DNA of 64,000 nucleotides. Origin: Phycisphaerales bacterium. Its GTDB lineage: Bacteria > Planctomycetota > Phycisphaerae > Tepidisphaerales > Tepidisphaeraceae. The notes below the pieces were generated by a model, which was given only the letters and a program-made list of their open reading frames with translations, was not told the origin of the DNA and ran no database searches. The stretch is taken from contig JADLCB010000029.1 of NCBI GenBank assembly GCA_020847375.1, positions 1 through 64,000 on the forward strand, written 5' to 3'. Every line of letters begins with the position of its first letter. The first letter of the stretch is position 1. A program made the translations under genes and the position numbers. Shown one piece after another: positions 7,849-17,365 of this stretch.

Positions 7849-10800
7849 TCAGTGCTTGTGGTATTCCTGCAGCGGCTGCACATCCCAATCCGCACTCTGC
7901 AGCGCCTGAATCGCCCGCGCCGCTGCCATCGCCCCAGCCATTGTCGTCACAATCGGCACACGGTTCAGCACTGACATCGCCCGGATTTTCCCTTCATCCG
8001 TCTGCGGCCCTTTCTTTGTCGGTGTGTTGATGATGAGCTGAACCTGCCCGTTTTTAATAAAGTCGTTGATATTGGGCCGACCTTCACTGAGTTTGGCAAT
8101 ACGCTTGACGACAATCCCCTCCTTCTCCAGCCGCTTGCAGGTTCCACCCGTGGCAATCAGCTCAAACCCGCTGCTGACCAGCATCCGCGCCACCTGCACC
8201 ACCGCATCCTTATCCTGATCGCGCACACTGATGAACACATTGCCCTTGGTGGGCAGATTCTGCCCCGCGCCAAACTGGGCCTTGGCAAAGGCCACCGGAA
8301 ACGTCTTGTCGATTCCCATGACTTCGCCGGTGCTGCGCATCTCAGGGCCTAGAATGACATCCACACCGGGGAATTTACTGAATGGGAAAACAACTTCCTT
8401 CACGCTGGTATGGGCTGGATCAGCCAATTCCTTGACGCCCAGCTCCGTCAGACTCTTGCCGCTCATCACCTTGGCGGCGATTTTCGCCCAGGGCTTGCCT
8501 GTGGCTTTGCTCACAAACGGCACGGTGCGCGAAGCGCGCGGATTCACTTCAATCAGATAAATCTCCCCGTCCTTGATCGCATACTGCACATTCATCAAAC
8601 CGCGCACGCGCAGCGCCATCGCCAGATCGCGCGTCTGTTTCTTCAATTTCTCCACGATTGCATGACTCAACGAATATGGCGGCAGGGCACAGGCGCTGTC
8701 GCCCGAGTGAATGCCCGCCTCTTCAATATGTTCCATCACCCCGATGATGATCGCCTGACCGCTGTTGCTGGTGTCATCCGCCTGCCGATGCCCCAGCGCC
8801 GAACCGCTGGGAAAATCAGCCACGCAGTCAACATCCACCTCCGTGGCAGCATCCAGAAATTTATCAATCAAAATCGGCGATTCTGTCTGGGTTGCCCCCG
8901 TACCGGCCGCTTCCAATGCCTCAGCCATGTAAAAATTGAGCTGGTTTTCATCGCTGACGATCTCCATTGCCCGCCCACCCAGCACAAAACTGGGCCGCAC
9001 CAGCACCGGATAACCAATCTCCCTGGCCACCCGCCGTGCATCCTCCACATTGCGGGCAATGCCGTTGGCGGGTTGTTTCAACCCCAGCTTCTGCACCAGC
9101 TCGCGGAACTGCCCGCGGTCGCCGGCGGCGTCAATCGAATCAACCGTCGTTCCCAGAATCGGCACCCCCTGCTCAGCCAAGGTGCGCGCCAGATTCAACG
9201 GCGTCTGTCCGCCAAACTGCACGATCACACCCTTGACCAGATTTTTGCTGCTGCCAACGCCCTGACCATCGCTTCCGATAAACGGTCCGCCATTGAGACG
9301 CTGACAGATGTTCAGCACATCTTCCTGCGTCAGGGGTTCAAAAAACAGCAGATCGCTGGTGTCATAGTCCGTCGAAACCGTCTCGGGATTGGAGTTGATC
9401 ATCACCGATTCATAACCCAGCTCCCGACAGGCAAAGGCAGCCTGCACACAGCAATAATCAAACTCGATCCCCTGACCGATGCGGTTTGGCCCACCACCGA
9501 TAATGATGATTTTAGGCCGATCCGTCAGGCGGATTTCATCTTCGTAAACCGTCTGCGCCGGACTATTGTCACACGCCAGTTGCGTGTACGGCTGTTCATA
9601 CGTTGAGTAATAATATGGCGTACTGGCCTCAAACTCTGCCGCGCACGTATCCACCAGTTTATAGACCGGCCACGGGCCATGCTGGCGACGCCAACGACTC
9701 AGCTCCTTCAAATTAACATTCCAGATCGACGCCAACTGCACATCGCTGTAACCCAGGCGCTTGGCGCGCAACAGAACTTCATCCAGATCGGCAAAACCTT
9801 TTTTCCCCTGATGCCTGCGCCCCGCCTCCACCAGCTCATTTTCAAAATCGACCAGCTCTTTCATCTGCCCTAAAAACCACGGATCCACATGGGTCAACTC
9901 ATGAACCTGCTCAACCGACCACCCCATCTTCAGGGCATAACGAATGTAGTAAAGCCGTCCCTGGCTGGGCACTGCCAGCTTGCGCCGCAGCTTCTCTTTT
10001 TCAATCGGATATTCCTGATCCGTTTCCTCAGCCGCCTGTTCGTGACTCTTTTCACCAGACCGCTGCGCGTTCAACCACTTGTCATACTTGTCCAGGCCAA
10101 ACCCGAAGCGCTTGACCTCCATCGACCGTATCCCCTTTTGCAGCGCCTCCTTGAAGGTGCGCCCGATCGCCATCGCTTCGCCCACGCTTTTCATCTGCGT
10201 TGTCAGCGTCTCATCAGCATCGGGGAATTTTTCAAACGTCCAGCGCGGAATCTTGATGACACAATAGTCGATCGTCGGTTCAAAACAGGCTGACGTATAA
10301 AGATCCCACTCCGGCTGGCCGGCATCGCCGGTTTTCCCATCCGCCTTTTTGCGGCTGGTGATGTAGTTGGGCAGCTCATCCAGCGTGTACCCCACCGCCA
10401 GCTTGGCCGCCAGCTTGGCAATCGGATAACCCGTTGCCTTGGACGCCAGCGCCGAACTGCGCGATACGCGCGGGTTCATCTCCACCACCACCATTTCCCC
10501 ATTGGCGGGATTGACCGCAAATTGGATGTTCGATCCGCCGGTCTCCACACCCACCGCCCGGATCACCGCGATACTCGCGTCGCGCATGCGCTGATATTCC
10601 TTGTCGGTCAGCGTTTGAATCGGCGCCACCGTGATCGAATCGCCCGTATGCACCCCCATGGCGTCAACATTTTCGATGGAACAGATGATGACCACATTAT
10701 CATTGCGGTCGCGCATCACTTCCATCTCGAATTCCTTCCAGCCAATCACCGACTGCTCAATCAGCACTTCCGTCACCGGCGAAGCATCCAGCCCGCGGGT

Positions 10801-11391
10801 GACGATGGTCTCAAACTCCTCCACGTTATAGGCGATCCCGCCGCCTGTGCCTCCCAGGGTGAAAGCCGGGCGGATGATCAGCGGCAGACCAATGTCCTCC
10901 AACACCTGCCGCGCTTCATCCATATTATGTACAACACCCGACCGTGGCACGTTCAGCCCGATCTCGATCATCAAATCCTTGAACACCTTGCGGTCTTCCC
11001 CGCGGAAAATCGCCTGCCGGTTGGCCCCGATCATCTGCACGCCATAGCGCGTAAAAATACCCTGGTCGTAACAGGCCATCGCTGTATTCAGACCCGTCTG
11101 CCCTCCCAGCGTCGGCAGTACCGCATCAACCGGATGCGGCCCCTGGCTTTCGCGGCGAAGGATTTTTTCCACCGCGTCCGGCGTAATCGGCTCGATATAG
11201 GTCGCGTCGGCAAATTCCGGATCAGTCATGATCGTCGCCGGATTGGAATTGATCAGGACAACGCGGTATCCCTCCTCCTTCAGCGCCCGGCACGCCTGCA
11301 CACCGGAATAGTCAAATTCGCACCCCTGGCCAATGACAATGGGGCCGGAACCAATAATCAGAATCGTGTTGATATCGTTTCGTCGAGGCAT
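7849..11391 (-). CDS. carB: Carbamoyl-phosphate synthase large subunit
   Basis: 1180 residues from [17 protein letters not shown]; an upstream in-frame ATG would add 31 unrelated residues. It makes carbamoyl phosphate for arginine and pyrimidine synthesis from bicarbonate, glutamine-derived ammonia and two ATP. Two ATP-grasp halves are seen: the first starts [17 protein letters not shown], the second [19 protein letters not shown]. An oligomerisation domain lies between them (ending [25 protein letters not shown]), and a C-terminal MGS-like allosteric domain contains [14 protein letters not shown]. It is about 100 residues longer than the E. coli enzyme. The extra length is spread over several loops, for example around [14 protein letters not shown] and [15 protein letters not shown]. 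No carA is adjacent. The ribosome-binding site is weak (CAGGGAAAC). Confidence 0.98.
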   Translation of the reverse strand: MPRRNDINTILIIGSGPIVIGQGCEFDYSGVQACRALKEEGYRVVLINSNPATIMTDPEFADATYIEPITPDAVEKILRRESQGPHPVDAVLPTLGGQTGLNTAMACYDQGIFTRYGVQMIGANRQAIFRGEDRKVFKDLMIEIGLNVPRSGVVHNMDEARQVLEDIGLPLIIRPAFTLGGTGGGIAYNVEEFETIVTRGLDASPVTEVLIEQSVIGWKEFEMEVMRDRNDNVVIICSIENVDAMGVHTGDSITVAPIQTLTDKEYQRMRDASIAVIRAVGVETGGSNIQFAVNPANGEMVVVEMNPRVSRSSALASKATGYPIAKLAAKLAVGYTLDELPNYITSRKKADGKTGDAGQPEWDLYTSACFEPTIDYCVIKIPRWTFEKFPDADETLTTQMKSVGEAMAIGRTFKEALQKGIRSMEVKRFGFGLDKYDKWLNAQRSGEKSHEQAAEETDQEYPIEKEKLRRKLAVPSQGRLYYIRYALKMGWSVEQVHELTHVDPWFLGQMKELVDFENELVEAGRRHQGKKGFADLDEVLLRAKRLGYSDVQLASIWNVNLKELSRWRRQHGPWPVYKLVDTCAAEFEASTPYYYSTYEQPYTQLACDNSPAQTVYEDEIRLTDRPKIIIIGGGPNRIGQGIEFDYCCVQAAFACRELGYESVMINSNPETVSTDYDTSDLLFFEPLTQEDVLNICQRLNGGPFIGSDGQGVGSSKNLVKGVIVQFGGQTPLNLARTLAEQGVPILGTTVDSIDAAGDRGQFRELVQKLGLKQPANGIARNVEDARRVAREIGYPVLVRPSFVLGGRAMEIVSDENQLNFYMAEALEAAGTGATQTESPILIDKFLDAATEVDVDCVADFPSGSALGHRQADDTSNSGQAIIIGVMEHIEEAGIHSGDSACALPPYSLSHAIVEKLKKQTRDLAMALRVRGLMNVQYAIKDGEIYLIEVNPRASRTVPFVSKATGKPWAKIAAKVMSGKSLTELGVKELADPAHTSVKEVVFPFSKFPGVDVILGPEMRSTGEVMGIDKTFPVAFAKAQFGAGQNLPTKGNVFISVRDQDKDAVVQVARMLVSSGFELIATGGTCKRLEKEGIVVKRIAKLSEGRPNINDFIKNGQVQLIINTPTKKGPQTDEGKIRAMSVLNRVPIVTTMAGAMAAARAIQALQSADWDVQPLQEYHKH

Positions 11392-11611
11392 GATCAGATT
11401 GTTTCCCTGCTGAAAGAGGCAGCATCGCAGCAAAATTTCAGCGAGTTTACCATTGACGGCCTGCGATTCAAATCCGTCCTCCATTTATTGTGTTGTACGC
11501 CAGTAGAATTGTCACTGTTTAGCTCAAATGAAAATGCCATCCTTGGTTCAGGCTGTGAGTGATGACTTCTTTTATGTTCGGCCTGCCTTTCATTGGTTTA
11601 TCCAATAAAGC

Positions 11612-11617
11612 TATAAT
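11612..11617 (+). promoter_or_regulatory. Consensus -10 box just upstream of the methyltransferase start
   Basis: A perfect TATAAT ends nine bases before the ATG of the first methyltransferase gene, with no good -35 at 16-18 bp. Transcription from it would begin about two bases before the ATG, giving an almost leaderless mRNA. No Shine-Dalgarno sequence is present in that gap, which fits. Confidence 0.45.
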
Positions 11618-11626
11618 GACGGGTTC

Positions 11627-12289
11627 ATGGCTCAGCCCGTCAAAAACCGCCAGCGCATCATCGACCATGGCGAGGTGTTTACCCCGCCGGGTCTGGTCAA
11701 TGACATGCTCGATCTGGTCAAGTCCGAATGTGAACGCATCGACGCGCGTTTTCTCGAACCGGCTTGTGGGGACGGGAATTTCCTTGCCGAAGTGCTGCGC
11801 CGAAAACTTCTCACTGTTGACAGAAAAAACGCTGGCAACCGTCTCAAGTGGCAGCGTGATGCCGTTTTGAGCGTTTGCAGCCTCTACGGGGTCGATCTGC
11901 TGGCTGACAACATCCAAGCCTGCCGCCAACGGCTGCTCCAGGTGGTTCGCGCTGCGCATGAAAATTGCTTCAAGCAGCCCCTGCCCGATGAATCAGCCCG
12001 CGCGATCACGTTCATCCTCCGGCGCAACATCCTTCAGGGCGATGCCCTGTCCCTGAAGTCCGCCGATGGAACGCCGATCGTTTTCAGCGAATGGTCGCCC
12101 TTCAATGGCACGATGCTCAAGCGGCGTGATTTTGTGTACGAACATCTGCTCGAACATGCCCATATCGCCAATACGCCGCTGTTCAGCGATCTGGGAAAGG
12201 ACGTTTATGTGCCCAAGCCTGTTGCTGATTATCCGCCACGTCATTACCTGAAAGTCGCGGATCAGGAGGGGGAAAATGGCCAGCCATAA
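11627..12289 (+). CDS. SAM-binding N6-adenine methyltransferase fragment protein (RM-like system, first half)
   Basis: 220 residues. Family motif X-like start HGEVFTPPGLVNDMLDLV leads into a clear SAM-binding motif I, FLEPACGDGNFL (about 42-53). The region ILRRNILQGDAL resembles a later SAM-domain motif. The catalytic (D/N)PP(Y/F) tetrapeptide is absent. The protein therefore looks like a cofactor-binding half that needs a partner. It overlaps the next gene by 14 bases, so the two are probably translationally coupled. I recall similar short SAM-domain proteins beside Eco57I-type methylases and helicases. A stand-alone methyltransferase seems unlikely given the missing catalytic motif. Confidence 0.8.
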   Translation: MAQPVKNRQRIIDHGEVFTPPGLVNDMLDLVKSECERIDARFLEPACGDGNFLAEVLRRKLLTVDRKNAGNRLKWQRDAVLSVCSLYGVDLLADNIQACRQRLLQVVRAAHENCFKQPLPDESARAITFILRRNILQGDALSLKSADGTPIVFSEWSPFNGTMLKRRDFVYEHLLEHAHIANTPLFSDLGKDVYVPKPVADYPPRHYLKVADQEGENGQP

Positions 12290-13895
12290 CCCCGACATTC
12301 TCACCTGCCTAGCCAACCTGTCGGCCGACGAGGTCTTCACCCCGCCCAAGCTCGCATCGGCCATGCTCGATCTGCTGCCGCCGGAATTGTTCCGTTCGCC
12401 GGCGACGACGTTTCTCGATCCGGTCTGCAAGTCCGGCGTCTTTTTGCGCGAAATCGCGCGTCGCCTCAACGAGGGCCTGGCCGATCAGATGCCGGATGAC
12501 CAGAAGCGCGTCGATCATATTCTGACCAAACAGGTTTTCGGCCTGACGATCACCGAATTGACTGCGCTGATCAGCCGCCGATCGGTCTATTGCTCGAAAA
12601 AGGCGGACGGCCGGTTCAGCATCGCAAGCGAAAATGCGTTCGATCGTGCGGATGGGAACATCCGATTGCCCAAAACCAGCCACACGTGGAATTCAAAAAC
12701 CCGCGCGAGAACACGCGCCGGAACACGAGCCGGAATACGAGCCGGAATACGAGCCGGAAGCGTTAGCGACGGCATTGCCCCCGGGCACATGAGCGACGAA
12801 AGCATACGAGCCGGCGCGTTGAAGTGTATTTATTGCGGGGCGAGCAACCGGGCGGAATACGACCGCGATGAAACATCCGAAACCTACGCCTACCCCTTCA
12901 TCCACGGCATCGACCCAACCGAGGTATTCAACGTGAAATTCGACGTCATCATCGGCAATCCGCCGTATCAGTTGAGTGATGGGGGATTTGGTCGTAGCGC
13001 TTCGCCGATCTATCACGAGTTTGTCCGACAAGCGAAGAAGCTGGAACCGCGCTATCTGATGATGGTTATTCCATCCCGCTGGTTTGGCGGCGGCAAAGGG
13101 TTGGACGAATTCAGGTCTGAGATGTTGAACGACGACCGGGTCCGAAAAATTGTGGACTACGAGGATGCCAATGAAGTATTTCCCGGCGTCGATATGGCCG
13201 GCGGCGTCTGTTACTTCCTCTGGAATCGGGACGCGCGCGGCAAATGCAAAGTCACGAATATTCACAATGGTGAAAGCACGTCGTCCGAACGGTCGCTCAA
13301 CGAGCACTCTACGCTCATCCGACACTCCGCGGCGCTCGCAATCATCCGTAAAGTGATGGGTACAACCGAACCCCGGATGAATACGCAGGTTTCGTCGAGT
13401 AAGCCATTTGGATTACGCACATTCGTCAGACCGCAACCAAAAGGAGACTTAATTCTCCGTTGGCAGAAGGGGGAAGGTCCCTACCCGCGTGACGAAATTA
13501 CAGTGGGGTTGGACATGATCGATCGATGGAAGGTCATCACGTCCTACGTCGGACACGACCATGCGGGAAATCCCGGGAAAGATGGGCGCAGGCGGGTGAT
13601 TTCCAAAACGGACATTATCCCACCCGGTACGATTTGCAATGAAACATATTTGGTGATCGGGCATTACAAAACGAAGAAAGAGGCTGAAAACCTTGTTGCC
13701 TACATGAAAACGCGGTTCTTTCGATTTCTTGTCTCGCAGTTCATGTATTCGCATCATATAACCAAAGACGCCTACTCGCTCGTACCGATTCTCGACATGG
13801 GCAAAACGTGGGATGACGAGGCGCTCGCCAAACGCTATGAACTTTCCGGGGACGAGGTTGCATTCATCGAATCAAAAATTCGGCCATGGGAGTAG
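12276..13895 (+). CDS. Eco57I-type DNA adenine methyltransferase (RM-like system, second half)
   Basis: 539 residues. The N-terminus repeats the FTPPKLASAMLDLL motif, but its motif I reads FLDPVCKSGVFL, with Lys where a Gly is usual. A pair of Cys motifs (VYC and CIYCGAS, about 107 and 183) may form a zinc site. The catalytic motif is intact: DVIIGNPPYQL with Asn at about 228. Downstream PSRWFGGGKGLDEFR and GGVCYFLWNRD are characteristic of this methylase family, and the C-terminal part is a likely target-recognition region. About 40 residues rich in Arg-Ala-Gly repeats sit between HTWNSK and KCIYCGAS and are encoded by palindromic repeat DNA (separate entry). The protein likely methylates adenine in DNA together with the upstream SAM-binding protein. 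Confidence 0.85.
   Translation: MASHNPDILTCLANLSADEVFTPPKLASAMLDLLPPELFRSPATTFLDPVCKSGVFLREIARRLNEGLADQMPDDQKRVDHILTKQVFGLTITELTALISRRSVYCSKKADGRFSIASENAFDRADGNIRLPKTSHTWNSKTRARTRAGTRAGIRAGIRAGSVSDGIAPGHMSDESIRAGALKCIYCGASNRAEYDRDETSETYAYPFIHGIDPTEVFNVKFDVIIGNPPYQLSDGGFGRSASPIYHEFVRQAKKLEPRYLMMVIPSRWFGGGKGLDEFRSEMLNDDRVRKIVDYEDANEVFPGVDMAGGVCYFLWNRDARGKCKVTNIHNGESTSSERSLNEHSTLIRHSAALAIIRKVMGTTEPRMNTQVSSSKPFGLRTFVRPQPKGDLILRWQKGEGPYPRDEITVGLDMIDRWKVITSYVGHDHAGNPGKDGRRRVISKTDIIPPGTICNETYLVIGHYKTKKEAENLVAYMKTRFFRFLVSQFMYSHHITKDAYSLVPILDMGKTWDDEALAKRYELSGDEVAFIESKIRPWE
12703..12772 (+). repeat. REP-type palindromic repeat inserted in frame in the methyltransferase gene
   Basis: A short tandem array of 12-bp units (gccggaatacga and variants) runs into a full copy of the repeat found around the nearby RAYT transposase (acgagccggaagcgttagcgacgg, 12749-12772). 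A degenerate half copy follows at about 12800-12816. The insertion is a multiple of three and has no stop, and it is translated as Arg-Ala-Gly/Thr repeats. The flanking sequence on both sides still matches the family, so the repeat entered an existing gene. Confidence 0.8.
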
Positions 13896-13897
13896 TA

Positions 13898-14056
13898 ACG
13901 AGCCGGAAGCGTAAGCGACGGATTTGACTCCGGACGCGTAAGCGACGGATTTTTTGAGGTTGTCCGGCTCGTTGACATTCGTCCCGTCGCTAACGCTTCC
14001 GGCGCGTGATTGCGTTCCGTGGTCAATCAACCGTCGCTAACGCTTCCGGCTCGTTG
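13898..14056. repeat. Cluster of four REP-like palindromic repeats upstream of the RAYT gene
   Basis: Two copies in one orientation (cgagccggaagcgtaagcgacgga at about 13899 and ccggacgcgtaagcgacgga at about 13930) are followed by two in the opposite orientation (ccgtcgctaacgcttccgg at about 13985 and again at 14031). Opposed copies could fold into a large hairpin. The cluster fills the whole gap between the methyltransferase stop and the transposase ribosome-binding site. Repeats of this form next to a RAYT gene are the expected substrates of that enzyme. Confidence 0.85.
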
Positions 14057-14073
14057 TTATTTTGGGAGGTGTT

Positions 14074-14607
14074 GTGAGTTCACCTTTGGCTTATTTTCTC
14101 ACCTGGTCCACCTATGGAACGTGGCTGCATGGCCGCGATACTGGTTCGGTGGATCGACAACACAACATCCCCGGCACCCCGTTTTTGCCGCCCGATCCGC
14201 AAATGGAGAATTGGCGGCGCGACGCGATGCGGCAGGTGCCTTATTCCCTGGACGGACGCCGCCGCGACGTTGTGCTGCGGACGATCATGGAGGTCTGCGC
14301 CCATCGCCGGTGGATCCTGCACGCTGCCCATGTGCGCACGACGCATGTTCATGTTGTCGTTGCTGCATCGGTTGTTCCAGAGAAGGTGATGGCTGATCTC
14401 AAGGCGTGGTCGAGCCGCCGATTGCGTGAAGTGTTTGCAGAATCAACCAGCCGCGACCGCTGGACCCAGCACGGCAGCACGCGATACATCAACGATGCCG
14501 AATCGTTGGAGGCCGCGGTCGCCTATGTGGTTGATGAACAAGGCGGGGCGATGTCGGTATACGATTCCCGAAACGACCGCAACGAACCTAACGAGCCGGA
14601 CGCGTAA
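14074..14607 (+). mobile_element. REP-associated tyrosine transposase (RAYT, IS200-like Y1 family)
   Basis: 177 residues from a GTG preceded by GGGAGG at a good spacing. Y1 transposase hallmarks are present: the metal-binding HUH motif THVHVVV (His91 and His93) and a C-terminal helix with the candidate catalytic Tyr151 in AYVVDEQG. The N-terminus YFLTWSTYGTWLHG is typical of RAYT proteins. These single-strand nucleases are linked to spreading REP palindromes rather than moving themselves. Copies of one palindrome flank the gene on both sides, supporting that role. It sits between the methyltransferase and helicase genes of the restriction-like system and probably arrived after the system was formed. 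The last codons (ending EPDA) run into a downstream repeat copy, so the C-terminus is partly repeat-encoded. Confidence 0.9.
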
Positions 14608-14683
14608 GCGACGGTTTTGATCGAGTTGTCCGGTTGGGGATTTAATGTGCGGGGAGTCGTCCCGTCGCTAACGCTTCCGGGCG
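14590..14683. repeat. REP-like repeats downstream of the RAYT gene
   Basis: One copy (taacgagccggacgcgtaag, continuing cgacgg) overlaps the stop codon of the transposase gene. An inverted copy (cccgtcgctaacgcttccgg) begins at about 14661. The arrangement mirrors the upstream cluster, so the transposase gene is bracketed by opposed repeats. Confidence 0.85.
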
Positions 14684-14721
14684 TGGGTGTCTGTCCGTCC
14701 GCGGTTATTCTACCCGTCGCT

Positions 14722-14811
14722 TACGCTTCCGGCTCGTACGCTTCCGGCTCGTACGCTTCTGGCTCGTACGCTTCCGGCTCGTACGCTTCTGACTCGTGTG
14801 CTTTCAACTCG
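14722..14811. repeat. Six tandem 15-bp units derived from the REP repeat
   Basis: Starting from a REP copy (cccgtcgcttacgcttccgg at about 14713), the unit tacgcttccggctcg is repeated six times head to tail. Single-base changes accumulate toward the helicase gene (ttctgg, ttctga, then tgtgctttcaactcg). The period of 15 keeps all frames open, which creates a false N-terminal extension of the next gene. There are no unique spacers, so this is not a CRISPR. Confidence 0.85.
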
Positions 14812-14845
14812 TATTTCGGTTTGGGTTTCGTTACTTTCTTGGGCG

Positions 14846-17365
14846 ATGACTGACACGTTCTTTCCCCAACGTCCGGCTGCCAGACCGACGATCTACGCCT
14901 TCGCCAGCACGCATCCCGATCACACGGGGCTGCTCAAGGTCGGGTACACCGAGGCCGATCCGCTGGAGCGAATCAGGCAGCAATTCCCCGGGGGCTATAA
15001 AGAGTTCAAGGTGGAGTTGATCGAGTCCGCCATGCGGCCTGACGGGACGAGTTTCACCGATCATGACATCCACGCGCATCTCAAAGCCCGCGGACACACT
15101 AACACCACGCACGAGTGGTTCAAGTGTACCGCGGACGACGTGAAGGCGGCGATCATCGCGGTGATGAACCGTCAGGCGAATGTGGAGAACCGCACGCTCA
15201 GTTTCAGGATGCGCCCGGAACAGGAGCAGGCGGTGGCAATGACGGCCGATTATTTTCAGCGTGCTGCAACAGAGCAGCCGGGGCACGCGCCCCATTTTCT
15301 CTGGAACGCGAAGATGCGCTTTGGCAAGACCTTTGCCGCCTATCAACTGGCCAAACGGATGGGGTGGAAGCGCGTGCTGGTGCTGACGTTCAAGCCGGTG
15401 GTGAAGTATGCCTGGGCGGAGGATTTGCAGCAGCACACCGACTTTGAGGGGTGGCAGTTCGTCTGGCGCGACGGCGGGCTGAAGTGGACGGAGCTGGACG
15501 CCGACAAACCGATCGTCTGTTTTGGCAGCTTCCAGGATTTTCTCCAGCATACGAAAAATGGCGCGATCAAGCCGCGCAATGAATGGGTGCATGAAACGAA
15601 ATGGGACTGCGTGATTCTGGATGAATACCACTACGGCGCGTGGCGGGAGAACGCCAAGGGGCTTTTTGATTCTGACGAGGGAGAGGAAGGGGAAGTCGAA
15701 CAGGAGGTGACGAAGGAGGAGCAGGCATTTGACGAGAGCATCCTGCCGATCCAGACGGGGCATTATCTGTATCTCTCGGGCACGCCGTTTAGGGCACTGG
15801 CATCGGGTGAGTTCATCGAGGAGCAGATTTACAACTGGACGTACTCCGATGAGCAGCGGGCCAAGCGGGATTGGCCCGTCAAGAACCCCGATGCGGCGGG
15901 CGACAACCCCTACGCCGAGTTGCCCCGGCTGGTGCTGATGACCTACACGCTGCCGGATGAGATCAGACAGGTGGCTGAACAGGGGGAGTTCAACGAGTTC
16001 GATCTGAACGAGTTTTTCCGGGCTGAAGGCGAGGGGGAGGATGCGAAATTCGAGCACGGGGATGAAGTGCAGAAGTGGGTGGATTTGATTCGTGGCGGGT
16101 ATCGCGGATTGACGGTGGACGACTTGAAGCTCGGCAGGGATAAGCCGCCCCTGCCCTTCAGCGATGCGCGCCTGATGGGCGTGCTGAATCACACGTTCTG
16201 GTTTCTGCCGAGCGTGGCGGCGTGCCATGCGATGGCGAAGATGCTCAAGGCGAAGAACAACGTCTTTTATCACGACTTCAACGTGGTGGTGGCGGCAGGA
16301 TCGCAGGCGGGGATCGGTGCCGACGCCCTGCCGCCGGTGCAGGAGGCGATGGATGAACCGCTGAAATCGAAATCAATCACACTCTCGTGTGGGAAGTTAA
16401 CGACGGGTGTGACGGTGAGGCCGTGGACCGGCATGTTGATGCTGCGCAAGCTCTCCAGCCCGGAGAGCTATTTTCAGGCGGCGTTTCGGGTGCAGTCGCC
16501 GTGGATGGTCAAAGACGAAAATTTGAAGGACGTGATCGTCAAGCCGGAATGCTACGTCTTCGACTTCGCACCGAATCGCGCGCTGCGGCAGATCGCAGAT
16601 TACGGATCACAACTGGCGACGGACGAAACGACACCGGAGCAACGCGTCGCGGAACTGGTGGGCTTTCTGCCGGTGTTGGCCTACGACGGAAGCAGCATGA
16701 GGCAGTTGGACGCCGCAGCGATTCTCGATATGGCAACAGCCGGCACGAGCGCGACGTTGCTGGCCAGGCGTTGGGAAAGCGTGCTGCTGGTAAACGTGGA
16801 CGACAGCACGCTGAACCGACTGATGAGCGACGAGAAGGCGATGGCGGCGCTGATGGCGATCGAGGGCTTTCGCAACTTGAACGCCGATCTGGAGACGATC
16901 ATCAACCGCTCGGAGCAGATCAAGGATGCCCAGCGCAAGATGGGCGGGGGGAATGAGCTGGATGCGAAGGAGAAGAAAGAGCTGACCGAAGCGGAAAAGG
17001 AGCGCAAGAGCCTGCGCAAACAGGTACAGGAGAAGCTCATCAAATTCGCTGCGCGAATCCCCATCTTCATGTACCTGACCGACTTCCGCGAGCAGCGGCT
17101 GAAGGACGTGATCACCAGGATCGAGCCGCGATTGTTTCAGCGGGTGACAGGCCTGACGACGATCGATTTCGAGCGGCTGGTTAGCCTGGGCGTTTTCAAC
17201 AGCCAGTTGATGAACGACGCTGTGTATAAGTTCCGCCGGTATGAGGATGCGAGTCTCGAATACATGGGTGTGCGACGACACAAGGGGCTGGATACTGGTT
17301 TATGGGATACCGCGCTGTCTGAGGAAGACTTTGAGGCAACATTCAAGGCCTTGGCGGAGGAATAG
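14846..17365 (+). CDS. GIY-YIG (T5orf172-like) nuclease fused to SF2 helicase (RM-like system)
   Basis: 839 residues from MTDTFFPQRP; codons further upstream come from tandem repeat DNA and are not taken as coding. Residues about 12-110 resemble the T5orf172/GIY-YIG nuclease fold (TIYAFAS, KVGYT, an Arg in the following helix, and HLKARGHTNTTHEWF). An SF2 ATPase follows: motif Q-like RPEQEQAV, motif I MRFGKT (Lys161), motif II DEYH (about 259), motif III SGTPF (about 312) and a motif VI-like FQAAFRVQSPW. Residues about 690-730 are charged and probably coiled coil. The likely role is the restriction/translocation subunit of a system whose methyltransferase halves lie upstream, separated by a RAYT insertion. 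Codon choice looks richer in G/C-ending codons than the housekeeping neighbours, suggesting transfer. Nuclease activity is inferred, not shown. Confidence 0.82.
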   Translation: MTDTFFPQRPAARPTIYAFASTHPDHTGLLKVGYTEADPLERIRQQFPGGYKEFKVELIESAMRPDGTSFTDHDIHAHLKARGHTNTTHEWFKCTADDVKAAIIAVMNRQANVENRTLSFRMRPEQEQAVAMTADYFQRAATEQPGHAPHFLWNAKMRFGKTFAAYQLAKRMGWKRVLVLTFKPVVKYAWAEDLQQHTDFEGWQFVWRDGGLKWTELDADKPIVCFGSFQDFLQHTKNGAIKPRNEWVHETKWDCVILDEYHYGAWRENAKGLFDSDEGEEGEVEQEVTKEEQAFDESILPIQTGHYLYLSGTPFRALASGEFIEEQIYNWTYSDEQRAKRDWPVKNPDAAGDNPYAELPRLVLMTYTLPDEIRQVAEQGEFNEFDLNEFFRAEGEGEDAKFEHGDEVQKWVDLIRGGYRGLTVDDLKLGRDKPPLPFSDARLMGVLNHTFWFLPSVAACHAMAKMLKAKNNVFYHDFNVVVAAGSQAGIGADALPPVQEAMDEPLKSKSITLSCGKLTTGVTVRPWTGMLMLRKLSSPESYFQAAFRVQSPWMVKDENLKDVIVKPECYVFDFAPNRALRQIADYGSQLATDETTPEQRVAELVGFLPVLAYDGSSMRQLDAAAILDMATAGTSATLLARRWESVLLVNVDDSTLNRLMSDEKAMAALMAIEGFRNLNADLETIINRSEQIKDAQRKMGGGNELDAKEKKELTEAEKERKSLRKQVQEKLIKFAARIPIFMYLTDFREQRLKDVITRIEPRLFQRVTGLTTIDFERLVSLGVFNSQLMNDAVYKFRRYEDASLEYMGVRRHKGLDTGLWDTALSEEDFEATFKALAEE

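Noticed and set aside
8410-9606. 398-codon open frame antisense to carB
   Set aside because: The translation is His/Arg/Gln-rich without domains, and the opposite strand is an unmistakable carB. It is a by-product of codon composition.
14722-14811. CRISPR-like repeat array
   Set aside because: Units are 15 bp and directly adjacent with no unique spacers, and they derive from the REP repeat; no cas genes are present.
14831-16273. 480-codon open frame antisense to the helicase gene
   Set aside because: Low-complexity His/Arg/Leu translation, no motif, and full overlap with a gene with clear helicase motifs.
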